Source of the DNA: Luscinia megarhynchos
Lineage: Eukaryota > Chordata > Aves > Passeriformes > Turdidae
Reading direction: 5' to 3'
Assembly (NCBI GenBank): GCA_034336665.1
Contig: CM067570.1
Span: forward strand, 18,738,502-18,802,501
Length of the DNA stretch: 64,000 bases
Shown: piece after piece, positions 15,101-30,100 of the stretch
Position numbering within the stretch: the first letter of the stretch is position 1
Layout of the letters: the number at the start of each line of letters is the position of its first letter
The notes under the pieces: model-generated
The model's input: the letters and a program-made list of their open reading frames with translations, nothing else
Databases searched by the model: none
What the model was told of the DNA's origin: nothing
Program-made: the position numbers and the translations under genes

Positions 15101-18100
15101 TTGTCAGAACCTGGTGATTTTGTGGGTGGAGGGAAGCACAGATAATTCTGATGTGTAGGTGACCTCAGTGCTGATGCAGTGTCAGTTTATTGCATGGCTC
15201 AGCCTGTGCTTTGGCGTCGGTGGCTGCTAAGGTTGTGCCCTGAGCCTGTCGTGCATGACCAGTAGAGACTGCAAGCTGAATCACTGAAACTTTAGTATGA
15301 GAAATTCTCAAGCAGTAGCAGAACAAATACAACAGTAGCAAGGGATGTTGCTATATTCAGGGCAGTTTTTCAGAGGGTAGTAGGAAAAAGCAGACGTCTG
15401 TAGGAAATCAGAGAGTTTCCAAGACATCACAAATCTGACATCCTTGGAGGCCAGGCAGACTTAGTGGAAGATGGTAAAAACTTTGAAAAGCTGACTCAGA
15501 AAGTTCTGGTTGTTGCTTTACGAATTTTCTGAAAATCAAGACTAATGAGGAGGAATTTTATTTTCTTTCTACTGGAGTGAAAGAAGGTGCAAAATATTTA
15601 TAATTGTGGGGGGAAAAAAAAGGTCACTTTCTGTAACTTGTAAAATGGTGGCTTGTTTTACAACAGTTAATACCAATGAGTTTTTCTGTAATTAAGAGGG
15701 AAAAAATATATTTGTTTGTGCATTATATGCAGAAGCAAATATTTTCGTAGATATTTATGTTCCTTAAGAGTGAAAGGCTGCAGTAGTCCACAGTTATGCT
15801 ATCTTCATTGAGCCAAGTAAGAAAATGAGGAAAGAAGCCCAGATCATTGTGGAATATGTGTCTAAGAGACTAACATACTGAAAAATCTCTTGGGTCTTCC
15901 ATACATGGATGGAGTAATTTTAATAGTAGAACATAGAGCCCCTGGCAGAGGAAAGTAAGGAAGGATGCTTTTTGTGTTGTCTGGTAGTCTTAACTTTCTT
16001 TCTAATGTCAGCAGCCATCCAGCCTACTATGCCAAGAGGATTAAGGTGTTGCAGGGGAAAAAAAAAGAAATTGAGCAATTCAATTCACCTATAAGCCAGT
16101 GCTTATTCAGCCAAGTGATGTGTAAGAGGAATGTTTATTAATACATTGAAAAAGAAAAAAATTGCTATAATCCCTAGCCATGATTGAGGGGAAAGTGAAC
16201 GTTGAGATACTATTTAATTTAAGCAAGTAGAAATGTACAAAACCAAAATGAGCTAGCAAAACAAAACCTAACCAAAAAAACTACTACCCAACACCCCAAA
16301 AAACCTGTTCATTATGAATATTTGTCCTTCTTCTAATGTTATGAAAGGTGCTGTTGATTAAAAGGCTTTCAGTTTCTGGATAATAAAAATGTGTGAAGGG
16401 TGTTAAATGTTGCTGTATTTTGCAGTGAACAGCAAGCTTGTAGTCTCCTCCTCTGCTGTTGCAGTTGCACTCTTGGGTAGATGAGGTGTGAAGCTCGGGA
16501 TACACCAAGGGGTCTGTCCCTGTGAGCAGGAGCTGCTGATCTGCCTGTGCTGGGAGAAGGCAGCTGCTGTTGAGGAAAAGAGCATGGCTGTGTCGTGCTC
16601 TACACGTGTATCAGGCAGTGAACGTTTGCTCCTGGGGTGAGAGCAAATGCACACAGCGTTTGGGGGGCTAGGTGAGCACTAATGAAGAGGAAATCTCCTG
16701 GCCTTGCTTTGTGCCACTTGTTTCTGTGAAGAGCAAGGGCCTGCTGTAACTTAATGAATGTAAGTACGAATGCCATGAGACATCTTTGACATCTTTGCCT
16801 ATATCTGCCCCCCAAAAATGAGATCAGTAGAGCTTTGCTCGAAGTATGTATTATCTTGACTGTAATTAATAGTGCTAATTTCCATTCCACTTAATATTGC
16901 TTGTAACTGCCAGAGACAAATGATACAAAATTCTCTTCAAACACGTTAACCGAGCCAGATAAAAATCTTGGCAGAGGCGTGAACATGTGCACAGTGAATG
17001 CTCTGTATTGTGCTGGTTTTGTTTTACAGGTTCAAAAGCTCTCTAATTTCAAAAGCAACTTAAAATCTTCTGGTTTTGGACTAAGGATGTCTTATTTTGA
17101 TTTGAAATATGTTTTGAACATAAATTGGCTCTAGTGAAATGTGGGGATTTGGTCATGATGTTCCTGGATTTTTACATGCTGGATTCTGGTAAAACCAGCA
17201 GCCGGATTTCTTTATTTGATGGAAAAGTCAGAAAAATTTTCTTACTTACCTAAGAATTTTGGAAGAACCCCTTTGGGAGCTACACCATGCATTCATGGTC
17301 ATGACTAAATCAGTTGCATAACAGCTCTTTGTGATACTCATAAATGAGAAGGTTTTTATTGTACTGGGTTTTTGTCTCCATTTACTATCAAAACTGACCT
17401 TTCACATACTAGATACTAGCAGCATTTTGAGCAAGACCTGGAGATTTTCACTTCTTAGTGCTTTCAGAAAGCCAGGGGCCAGTTAGATACTTTATCTAGA
17501 GATAAGTGAATGAGACAATGGATACAAGACAACCCAAAGCTTCCAGCTAAGCGTGCAATATCAGAGATAATTTTGGAAGGGGTTTTTTGGGGTTTTTATC
17601 CAAAATCCTCAGTCATTCCCTTGTCTCAAGAGAAATTTTATTTCTGAAGGAATTCTTTAAAATTACTCTATTTAATCACAGAGTTGGAGAGAGATTTGAT
17701 GGAGTTTTTAACAGATATTGCTGTAAGGGAATTATGGTGATTTGTTCCTTAATACTGTAAATCTCAACAGATTGAACAGCTGTTTACATCCTCTCTCACT
17801 GTTATTGCATTCATTTGGCACTGCACCTAAGTGTGGTAAAGCTTCAGTTTCCATCTGAACTTGTTTATGTTCTGTAAGGCAGGCTGTCAGCATTGTAGGG
17901 CTGCTGCTCTGTGCCTGGCATAATTGGTACTGAAGTTTATAGTATTCTGTTTCCATCTTAAAGAGGGGGGACTTTTTGTTAGGAGGATCTTTGTATTTCC
18001 TCTCTTCTCCAATCCCCTCATGTCCCTCCCTTTCTCAGACATTCTATACCAAGAATAAGAAGTAAAATGAAAATTGGATATTCAGCAGGTAGCAAAAAGA

Positions 18101-21100
18101 GAAGCATGCTTTTATGTTCATCAAAAAAGAATCTATTGTGGAGCCAAGTCACTGACCTTTTCTTCTCATCCATCATGGGACTTTCAGGCAGAGTTGTGCT
18201 CTACTTCATGGTGAACTTGCCTGTTGTGAGGATGTTTGCAGACATGTCCTATGAGCACACACAGGAGTCACTTGAGCTCTGGAATGCTGGCCTTAGGTCC
18301 CTTATGATTAATCCACCTCTCACTAAAGGGTTTAGGTCTCACACTGCAGACCATGTGAGCTTTTTAAGATTGTTGCTTCCTGCTGAAGCGTCTATAGAGT
18401 ATTCCACAGCTGTGAGATTCACAGAGGACTAAACAAGGTTCTCCTCGGTCCAGCTCTAACAGTTTACATGTAGATGTTGAGTGCAGTCTAGGGCTCATTG
18501 TGGAGGTCAGAGAGGAAGGCTGTGCTTAAACCAAGCTCCTCCTCTACCTCTTCTCTAAAACCCTCCAGGACAAGCATAACCACAGTGTCCTGCTGCTGAA
18601 GCTGCTAAGAGCAACTCAGAGATGCCAAGGCATGTCACAGAGGGGTAGGAGTCTGGGGAGGAAAGAAGGGTGAGAAGGTGGTGTGGGAGCCCTGCTATTT
18701 TAAGCGCTCTTGCCCGCAGAGAATCCATTAGGTTTCCAAACAGCTACTCAGAATCACTTTGTCTGAGATGGCAGCATGGCTTTCTGAGCCTTATGTGGCT
18801 CAGAAGGGGAATATGTTCTGCTGTATTGGTCTTTGAGGCTTAATGCATATACTGCATTTGTCAGCTGTGATACCCTTTAGGGCTTTGTGGTTATAGGTTC
18901 ATCAAGTAAGGCCTATTTTATTTAGCAATTAGCATTTTAATTGTGCATAAATCTCTGTATCTGTGGTTCCTGCAGCAAGCATCTCTATGAAGAAGCTTAA
19001 GATGTCATAATATTTGAAAGAGAAAAATATGCATTTTTTGCTAGAACCTGTAATTTACGCAGCAAAATAATTGAGTAGGAAGCATTTCTTATCTTTTGTT
19101 GTATATGATATGAAAGACAGTTACAGCTCTTTCAAACCTGGCTAAAACTATGAATTATCCTAGAATATTTGTGTGGATCTAATTTAGGCAGCTGTCAGGG
19201 GGAAATATTTTAGATTCTTTATATTGTCTTGCAGAGGTTCTGTGGCTGTTTCCAAAGACTTTTTTAAAAAATTACATTAAATGAGGGTAACGTATATAGC
19301 ACGGTAATTACTGTGGAGATGTTTGAACCAATTAATTGGTTCCATGAAGAAATTATTTCTAATGGAGGGAAGGATAAGTTAGGATGAACTGTAATCATTC
19401 TTACAGCATCCTTGAGAGAGACATGCCAGAAACTCGAGGAGATCTGTTGCTTCAAATGTTGGTATACTTTTTAGGTTACTGTGGGAATTGTTCTTTACAG
19501 TACAGAAGCACTGGGGATATGGGTGCGAAAATTTTATTTTGACTTCATTTGCATTAAAGGGTATATTCAAAAATAATTTTTACCTAGTCTGATTCTCAGC
19601 CTGTGGCTTTAACATTCTGTCTAGTGTCTGTTTTCTTCCTTTGACACTAACCCATTGTATTTTGGATGAGTTTGGTATGATGGTTTGCCTGAGCTGAGCT
19701 GCTCCACCTGATGGTGGAAACAAGAACATGCCTTCTCTCAGGCAGTGAGGATTTATTTGAAAAACTGTGATCTAGGGGAAGCATTTAGTGCTGTAAGTGT
19801 ATGCTGTGCACTGCCTTACACAAATTCTAAGCTGTTCATATATTTTTTCCTTCATTGGTATTAAATATATACACTTAACATGGCACGAAGTGCTGTGTAC
19901 AGACCTTTGTTTTGCTTTTTCTTTCTTTCAGACACCCTGGCTCTGGAATACCAGGCAGTGCTGGAGCGGGTATCCATATCAGGTAGAAGTTACAGCGCTG
20001 TCTAAAAACAAGCATGACACTTCTGCAGAGCTCTGTTTTTATTGTGGTGGAGCTTTGTTCCAGTGTGTTTGTGTGAATGGGCTACTCAGCGTTTTAGAAC
20101 ATTGCTAGATTCTTCTCATCTTGCTTGAGTTCAAGATGGGAAAGATGAACGTAGCTGAATTCCACACATTAAATTCCAATAGCTCTAAAGATTTTATTTT
20201 ATTTTTGTCTTTCCAAATGTTAGTATGTCCCCAGAAAGTCGTTAAATTCTTCAAAAGGTACACATTTCTGTTATAAAGAGCCCTGCTCAAAGCCCACATT
20301 TTCATCATGAGCTGATGATATTATATACTGGCATTAATTTCTTTTTTCTAGTCTACTCTAGTATTGTTTTTTTTGCTATGCTTTAAACCCACTTTACTGA
20401 TATACAGCAAGATGTTTGAAGTACACTTTCAAAACAGACTTAGAAATTCTCAAAATTTGGTTTGCTCTGGGTTCCAAATGAACAACATCATAATTTTTGA
20501 ATTACAGTATTGTCAGGGCTAAAACATTAGAAGAGAGTATGTCAGTGAACTTTATTTTTCCAGAGCCGTCAAAGTTTTAAAGAGGCAACCATCATCTTTT
20601 TTTTTACATAGGATACTTATGTATAATTCAATAATCCCATGTGATTAAACAGGCCTCCTATAGACTGCAGCTGCCTGTAATGTCAGTTGGACTCTATTAA
20701 CCTTTTCTCATCTCCATCTTTCAGCCACTGATGCCTGACCTTCATTATTACTACATGGTTGAATTGTCATTCTACTGGTCCTTAATGTTTTCTCAATTCA
20801 TTGATGTCAAAAGAAAGGTAAGAACAAAGAGACTAAAAGCACCAAAAGCTTTAAGCTTTAACATATCATTCTTTACTGGAGGAATACCTGTATTAAATGT
20901 ACAGTGAACTGGAAATACAGTTGTTTCTAGTGTTCAACTCTTGCAGATACTAATCACTGAGAAACTGGGATTGTCTTCTTCTGTTCCTTGTTACTATAAT
21001 CAGAGGTTTTTCTGCACATGGAAAGAAGATCCTGGAGAAAATATTGAAGGGCAAATAGCAGAAGCCAAAAGAACCTTCTGCTTTCATGCAGTGACTTGAA

Positions 21101-24100
21101 TGGAATGGAACAGGTAGTGTCTGGTAGATGTACTGTTTCTTCTAAGAGTTAAACAATGACATACCAAGAAAAAGAGTAAGACTGCCTCATAAGGGTTCAC
21201 AGTATAAATTCACAGTATTACTTTGTGAGATCAGTGCAGGCTTTCAGTTTTTTTCTACAAAAGGACAGCAAAAACATTTAATATTAAAAAGTGATGTTAT
21301 ATTTAAATTTTACTCTTGCAGTCATGCAAGTGAGCTTTGCTATTAGAGGGTTGTTAATGAAAAAAAAACAAGACTCTGTCCAAATAGAAATATTTTTCCA
21401 GAATTAGTTGCAACCTGCTCCATATTCCAAGTTTTCTCCTCTGAGGAGTATCTTAGTCCATAGCAGAACAAACAGGACAACAGTAATGCTGTAATAACAG
21501 TCAATTGAGCTATTCCTGCAGGGGCTTTAATGTTTCAAAATATTTTTTTTTCAATTTGAAAGGATTTTGTAATATCTGTATGGGCTTCCCTCAGCTGTCG
21601 TTTAAATAAATGATTGTAGCCTATGCTAATGGAAAAATTCCTGTTTATCAGAATTTTAGCAGGAGCATAACTCTGAAAAGAGTAAATGAAGGATGCAGCA
21701 TGACCTGAATAAACTTATGTGGATGTTAGAAGCATAGTGTATTCCTGAGAGTCCTATGCCAAAGCTATATGTATAGAAATGCACTCCTCTATTTGGATTT
21801 CCAGGTTATTCCAGAGGTAGAAATCTCAAGAAACCATCCACGAAATTTAAATCCATATAAGAGGATAAATTGTAAATTAAACAACCTATTTATGATGAAT
21901 ACTTATGATGAATATTTATGATGAATATCAATTGCTTGCTTGCATTGTCTGTCGATGCTAAACATTCTGAGCTTGAAGTAGGTACAACTTCCCTGTTTTA
22001 CAAACTAAAATAGAGAGAAACAATGCTTAAGGGAGCTGTATGATGTGGAGATGAATATAAATCGAGAGTAATATTGACTAATATATTAAACTGCAGGGGC
22101 CAGATTTGTTTCTTAGTTATATATAAATGACTTGTTATCGAAAAACTTTAGGGCAGCCTGCTGTGGAAATAGGATGGGACATGGAGGTGGGGAAGTGGAT
22201 CACTAACAGCCAAGAGCACGCCAGCCACAGCTTTGCAATGCTTGAGCCCAGAGCACCAGATCCAAGTGGTGTCCCAAGCACCTACTGTGTCTGAGAAAGT
22301 GCAGTGTCCAGCAGAGAGCAGGAGCACAACATCTGCAGTGCAGTGATAGCAAGTCAAAAACCTTTCATTATCAGCACCCAGCAGGGAACAGTGGAGATCC
22401 CATATTTATAAATAACCTATTAAATCTATTAGATCACTCACTGGTTTGGACAGTGGAAACAGCTTTTTTTGTAGTGTAAGTGAAATTGAAAGTGAAGAAG
22501 GTCAGATTGGAGAAATGCAGTGGTGTCACACATAAAACTGTTCGGAGTGCAAGCTGCCAAGGAGAGCCACTGAATTGAAAAATGTTAGTACTGAAGACTT
22601 ACAATAGTTGACAAAAAGGAGTACAAGCTTGACAGAGAAACCAGTTCTTGCAACACCATAGTAGTTCTCTCTTAAAAGAAGGCTTCATTTAAAAAAAATG
22701 TGGAAACCTTGTAATGCACCCAATATGCAACGTGTGGAATGGTGCCCATATGAAATAGGGATCTGTTTAACAGGAAGCAGGAAATTTGCCAGCTAATATC
22801 AGATGCTATTGTAATATTTCACAATTGGCATGTATGGAGTAGATTAGCAGTTCTCAACTTGAGTAAGTTGTTGATGTTTTCATGTTACAGTGAAAGGAAT
22901 ATTTTTATCTAAGTCTTAGTTATCATTTTAGATACTTTAAATTCAGCAGCAGTGGCTGCATTGTATTCTGGGATGGTCAGAAGTGCCCAAGCAGTCTTGT
23001 GCACTGCAGGAATTCAGCCAAGTGCTTTTTTTCATGTAGTTGGGTTTCTCTGAAGGAGAGCTGCAGTGTGTCCTTGCTGGAAGCAGCAGCCCTCAGCGCT
23101 GGCCTAACTCCAGCACTGGTCTTTTACTTGCTGTTTTCCATCTCCATTTTATTCTTCCCTGATAGCAAACTGATGACTTCAAAAATTACTTCCAGGGGTT
23201 TTTTGACTTTCAAATACTTGTTAATCTTTATTTAGGTGTTACAAATTCCACCAGATTGCCTTTGCCTGACTGGAGGTGTGAGCAAACTTGGCCGTTGAAC
23301 AAACCTACTATTGGCATTAAATCAGTGAACTGTGTATCAACTTCTACATTTTTACAATGGCATGCTTTTAGCTTCATAAATATCTACTTCGTTGCTGTAA
23401 TGATATTCTCCCTTAAGGGTGTTCATTTTCAAAGACTGAAACCTAGTATGAATTGGTGTTTTATCATCTTTTTCCAGTTTCCCATGCTTTTGTTTTGTAA
23501 AATACTTAAAAAAAGAATTCTGGAATTTTGTTAGTTTCGCAAGCACCTGATGAACCTTAAAAAAGCAGTAAGGTTTATTTGCATGCTTCCTTGATACTTA
23601 ATGTATTTTTGATAGAAAAATATTTGATAGGTACATTTAAAGGAATGTATAAAATGTCTACACAGTGTTTTAACAGGTTTGTAGAAGGTCTAGGAGACCT
23701 TTCTGTGTATTCACACCTTTTATTTCCAAGCACTTGGCAATTCCTGGAGCTTCTGTGTTTTTGGTTTTTTTTCTTTTTTGAATGACAGTTCACTCATTCC
23801 AGGAATAAAATGTTCTGTAGCTGCTAATTTTCTTGAATACCGAGTTTTGATTCTAGAAAATTACATTATATTTGGCTAAATTTGGATACTAGATTTCTTT
23901 CTTCAAAGAGACTTTTCTTGGTAAAGAAAGGCACAGAACTGATTTTTTTTTTTGTTTCAATGGGAACAGTTTAGATTGCATATGTTTTGCAGACCTTTCC
24001 CTTTTCTTGTTGATGTGTAATATAAACCATGAAGATATTATTTAGCCCTTCAGTGACACTAATGCTCAATGGCCACTTGGCAGTTCAGTTAGTGAGTGTG

Positions 24101-27100
24101 ACATGTTAAACAAATATGGGTGACAGAGGCCTTAATACTGGAGGGCTGGATATAATATAAATGGATATAAATATAATGCTGGATTTAAGAAACAAACATC
24201 CATTTTTTTATATGAGTACAGAATATCAGTTTGCTTCATTGTTTTTTTTGGTTTTTGTGTCTTTTCCTTGCTTCTGCTGCTCTAGGATTTTGGAATCATG
24301 TTTACACATCACATTGTAGCAGTCACCTTGATTACCTTCTCATATGTAACCAATTTGACACGAGTGGGAACCTTGATCTTATGTCTCCATGACGTGGCTG
24401 ATATTTTCCTAGAGGTGAGATAATTCTTATGTCATCCTGTCAGCAGGTAGAATCTTTTTGCTATGCAGAACAAGTGTTTCCTAAGCCAGTTCAAGGTGGT
24501 AATGGTGATTAATATGGTGTATTTCTTTGCTTAAATATCTTGCACTGGTAGCAGCACTTGCTTCTGATTTCAGACTGGCTTATCCCTTGATATGTTGCTT
24601 GTACACAGCAGAGACTGGTAATGCATTGCATGCCAGGGAGGGTTGCAATACTTGTAAATACAACATTTTAAAATCAAAAGCTGAAGTTGAGAATCTGGGA
24701 AGTGGTGAAAGTGGGTCACCTGGGTCTTAAACTGTGACATGTTGTGTGGAGCAATAACCCTGTCTCCAAAAGAATCAAGGTGTCACGGTGTGTTTCTGCT
24801 CTGCTTTGCTGGGCAGATGATGTGGGACAATTTAGTGGCTTATTTGGGCGTGGCCAGTGAGCTCACCTCTGATTTTCCAGGTTCCCATGCCTCTGGATCC
24901 CAGTACCAACATTAAACAGTTGTGTTTGGAGAAGAAAGGATGATTGAAATTCTTTTAAGTCAACATGGTCTGTAACTTCCATCGTGGCAACTTAGAGATG
25001 TTGTCATCCTTTATCTGCATCAGTTACTGGATAGCTCTGGGTCATGCTGGGATTTGGCTGTCTCTGAACTCTCCTCCGAAGTTAATAACTATTTTGTCTG
25101 AAATTATTTTTTATTCAAGTATCTGCAAGGATACCTGTTATGCAAGAATATAGACTCACTGCATGAGTCACCTATTGCAAAACCAAGATTCTGCCATTCT
25201 GATTCAGTAGTGCTGTAAATATGGCTTTATTTTTTAATCTTTTATAATCTAGAAGGCACATGCTGCCTGAGATAAAAATCAAAAAAGAATGTGGATTTTT
25301 TGTGATAAAAATAATCACATCTTTGCAAGTTTATTTTTCTGTTTTAGCAATGTGTATAGCTAGCTGTGACTTCGCCTAAACTTTCTTCATTCCTCTTTTC
25401 TCACCACCAGAAAGAAGTACTTAAAGATGTTTATTCTAGATCAGACCAGTGTCTGTGGAACTATAAAAACACTGGAGAGCAGCTGTACTAGGCTAGCTAA
25501 AACTTCATCCTCTCTCCATTTACTAAGACAAAGAGGAATTGTTGGCATTCTCACTGGAGTTGCAAACATTGACCAGATATGCTTCCTCATGGGCACATAC
25601 TTAAGTGGTCTTTCTAGTCAGTTCTGTCAATCTGGTTTGACTGGAAATTCTGCCAGGGCTCTGGGTCACAACTCTGGTGCCTTATGAGAGAAGATGGACT
25701 CTTGCACACTCCTGACATTACTGAGGGGAAAGTCAGTGCAGAGAGGAAAACTGCCGAAATGCAAAATGAAGTTGGTTAAATAGCTTGTCGTGATGGGTCA
25801 GTTGTGCACCTGACCTGTGTTACCTATTACATATTTGTAAAAATGAAAAGCTATTTCTGGAGGCCACTAGACTCTTTCCATCTACCATTTCATAGTGAAA
25901 CACATCCACTGGATAGCTGGAAAGCAGCATTTTTTGTTATTCCCATTGTAAAATCTGGTGTGCATTGGTGGGAATACTGGAGGTAAGATTTCTTCCACAG
26001 ATCTTAAGGTATCTGGAAGTATGGAAGAACCATAGTACTATTTTCAGTAATATGTAGTGCTGTGTTACTCAGTTGTAGCCACAGTTTTTAAACTCAGAAA
26101 ATTGTGTTCTATTGTCTTAGGTGGCTAAATTCCATCCAACAACAACATATTCACTCCCTTTTTTTGTATTCTTTCTTTACAACTATAATTTGTAGAATTA
26201 TTATTGTTTGTTATTTGAGAACCAATGTCCCAATAGTTGTATTATTTTTGAGAAATGACATGATACTACTACAAGTTGCTATTGTAATATCAGATTGGTG
26301 CACTATGAAACCAGTTTTTTAGACTGCCACCATGGAAATACATCCAGAATTCCTGGACTGATTTTTCCATTGTCTGAAAAGCAAGGAAGTTGGTAATGCT
26401 TCTGCTTTGTATGTTGGCACCAAAGTGTTCTCTTTTCCTTGAAACTAGCCTGTGAGTATGAACTGCTGGGAAATTCATTTGTGTCCTCTAGAAAATAGAG
26501 TTGACTCAGAAGGGTTATGTTTTCTTCACAGCACTGGTGGCTTTCCTTATGTTCTGGGAGCTTCCTAACTTGGTTTCTTTAGTGAGAAATATTCTTTATG
26601 TTCAGGTTTTTAGTGGGAATATTGCAGAAATTGGGTAACATCCAAAAGTGTGGGTTTGGTTTTGGCATCCAGATTATCTGTTTCTCTGTTTTGAATTCTG
26701 CATTCAGAATCATATTCTGTATGCGTAGTTGTGGTAATTTTGCTCCCTCTTAGCACTCTGGAAAGCCTGCACCAGTATCTTCTGGGATACTGGAAGCTGG
26801 ATGCAGGTCCCCTCAGAACAGAGCTTTGAATGGGCTCCCAGAGACTTAAGTGGACTCTCTGGATACATTTGACAGAAAGTGTGAAGAAGAGTTGTGCCTA
26901 TCTCAAAGCAGATCTTATTTTAAAATAATTAACTGCTTGCACATATTAACACTGTGGAAGCAGCACACACATCTTAAAACAAGCTTCCTTCTCTATATAC
27001 CATTTTCTTCAGGGAGAAAAGGATAAAGAAGCTTCTGGGAAGATCAGTGCTTTAATGAGCAGTTTCAGAGAAGAGTAATGAATTAGTGAGTCTTTCACTG

Positions 27101-30100
27101 GGAAAGAATCAAAAGACTGCATGAAGACAAGTGAGAAAAGCATGTAAATATAAGCATAAGGCAACAAGTTGGAAAGCAGGAGCTGAAAAGAGAGCTTTGG
27201 GAAGAGACTTGAAAGGGAGGAGTATAATCTTTGAGGTCGAAACTATTCTGTATAGGCAGAAAATAAAGAAGAAATGCTTTAAAAAAGGTAGTGTATGGGG
27301 TGTACTGGAGGAATTGAGACAAAGTTTATGTATAGCTTCTACTAGAAGGTCAGAGAGCATGGGGCACATGGAAGGTAGACGGATGCTGCAAATGCAAAGG
27401 TGAGACGTAAGCAGGTAAAAGGTTTGGGGACACTGTAAACACACTGGGGTTCAATAAAAGGTTTAGACGAGTTTTGCAAATCTGAAATTGTAGAATCTCA
27501 AAAATGAAATTGAATGGGAAATAAATTAATTAAATACATACTCTAGTTTTATGTAGTCTGATTTATTTTTTTTTCCAAACAGGATATTTTCCAGCTGCTT
27601 GGTGGAGGGAGTTCCAAGATCACTGTGAAGTGGCCCAGCGAAAATGTTATGATTTCATAAATATTTGATTTCTTTTTCTTACAGCTTATACACAGTACAA
27701 GAGAACTCAGTTGTCCTCATGGAAGTAAAAAGACATCTTTTTTTTTTTCAGGCTGCCAAAATGGCAAACTATTGCAAGTGTCAAAAACTGAGTGACCTTC
27801 TGTTCCTTACATTTGCCGTTGTCTTCATTGTCAGTAGGCTTGGCATATATCCCTTATGGTGAGTAAGGACATTGTTTCCCTCAAACACTAGGGACCAAAC
27901 AGATTTAGAAGTAACTATGTTATAATTGACATGATTCATTGCCATTACTCTGTTTCCCAAAGCACCAGGGAGAGTTTGAGACATAACCAGGTGCTGAAAT
28001 AACCTATTTGCTAGAGTGCTATTTTGTTTACTGCGTGTGAGATGAGAAACATCTGGGGCTTCTGCTGGTTTTAAGGTAGAAGTGGGTTGGAGACAGCATA
28101 GCTTCAGACTAGCAGATGGCTGGCTGTGTTGGCAAGAAATGAAAGGAAAATTAAAATTATTAGTCACCAAAAACACCAACCAGCAGCTAAGCTTGAAGCT
28201 AGGATATTCTCAATAGCTTTCAGTACATGCTTCAAGAACACTTGCAGCTTAAAGAAAAACACGGTGGAATCAGTAAAGTCTGACCTGCTGAAATTGGTAT
28301 AAGGATGTTATTTCCATGCAATTACAGATTGCAGTGCTGCAGGCTACTCCTTTTCCCCCTCTCCTTTGAATTGGGGTTCCTGGGACAGCTGTCTAGGTGG
28401 TTACACAGGTCTTACTGTAATCTCGTGTCTTCCCAGACAGTCAGGTGCTTGCATGTGCTCACACTGTCTTGTCTGCATGCACACAGACTGAACATAAATG
28501 TTTGAGTCTTTAGCTAGGATCTCTTCCATCCAGAGGGCAAATGGCTAGTTAGGCAACACATGGATGTACTTCATGGTAAAAATGTGTTGAAGTTTTTCTG
28601 CAACCTGTTCACTTTATATGATAGAAGGTGTTTGCCTTGGCTCTTTTCTGTTCTTAATCCTTTCTTTCTTATAAACAGAGCTAGCACAGATATCTATATT
28701 TCTAGGAAAGTAAGAGAAGTCTTGCATCAGAAGATAACAATGACAGTTTTGTTCTTGGGAAGCACCAGGAATGCCATAAAAAGGTGCCCTTTGCAGAGTT
28801 TATTTAGATTACCACCAAGCTCCTTATTCAGATATGCAGAGGATTTACAGATGCCAATGTCAACCTCCCTGCTGCAGTTTCTTTTCCAAACCTTTCAACT
28901 GATATCTCTTTGAGGTTTTGTTAATGCAAACAAGGTAAGACCAAGATGCTCTTAGGGAGCTGTGTCATCAGCTCTTCTTAACCCTACAACATAGAAGTCT
29001 CATTTAGCAACTGATGACTCCAAAGATGTTATCATAATGCCTGGTCCCTACTGTGATTTGAGTTGATGAACAAACATGACAAAACATGAAAATGGATAAA
29101 CACACAAACTACATGTGTAGAAACACTTAATATTTTCTTCAAGGAGCAATTTTTTCTTTCTTAAGCAGTTTTGCTTCCCTTCCTCAGTCCTTCCTTGAAG
29201 CCAGCTGGGCTGTTTGCTGAATTCCTGTAAATGAAATATGCTAATTTTTCTACTTCCATGATCTTAGATAGGAAAAATGGTGGCATTCCTGCTCATAGGA
29301 TTTCACCTCTCCCTTGCTTTCTGTTTTACACTGAGGAATGGAGGAAGGACCCAATTTCAGCCGTGTATTTCTGCCACTGGAGACTGCAGTACATGACTGT
29401 GCTTCAGGCAAGGCTCAATCAGATGAGGACTGCATGGCTTTGGAAAGGGGAAATCATACTTGGCCAACCTGATAACCTTCTGTGATGAAATTACTGGCTT
29501 GTAATTACATAATTACTGGATGATTGGGCAGAGTGCACCCTCAGCAAGTTTGTTCATGTTTCCAACCTGTGAGGAATGGCTGATACACCACAGGGATGTG
29601 CTGCCATCCAAAGGGAAGGAACCTGAACAGGATGGGGATAGAGCCAACAGGAACCTCAGAAGTTCAGCAAAAGCAGTGCAGAGCCCTGCAAAGTATTTTC
29701 TGGGGGCTGACCACCAGGAAAGCAGCCTTGCACAGAGAAACTGGGGTTCCAGTGGACACCAAGGTGAACATGAGCCAGTTCTGTGCCCTTGTGGTAATGA
29801 AGGCTGCATTAGGGGGGTGTGGGCAGCAGGCTGAGACAGGTGACTCTGCCTTTCTACCAGCCTGGTGAGGCCACATGCAGAGCACTGTGCCCAGTTCTGG
29901 CCTCCCTGGTATCAGGGAGGCACAAAGCTACTGGAGACAGTCCAGCAAACAGTCACCAAGATTGATTAGGGGACTGGAGCACTTCTCACATGAGGAAAGG
30001 TTGGGACAGGCAGAACTTTTTAGCACAGAAAAGAGAAAGCTCAACATGGGTATTATCAATATAGAAATACATGGAGGGAGAGTGTAAGGAAAACTGAGCC

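Larger units (their letters stand above)
19983..27751 (+). other. CERS6-like introns between exons b, c, d and e
   Basis: These are three introns (19983-20724, 20818-24285, 24415-27751) interrupted by the coding exons listed separately. A 13-bp triplication at 21891-21929 is the only structured element noticed. No other gene or recognisable mobile element was seen. Confidence 0.7.

Noticed and set aside
18067..18432. 121-residue open frame in the CERS6-like intron
   Set aside because: No family features or splice signals that would join it to CERS exons. Its length is within chance for this amount of sequence.
27781..28179. 132-residue open frame antisense to a CERS exon
   Set aside because: It is a shadow of the real exon on the other strand plus intronic sequence, and no homology is visible.
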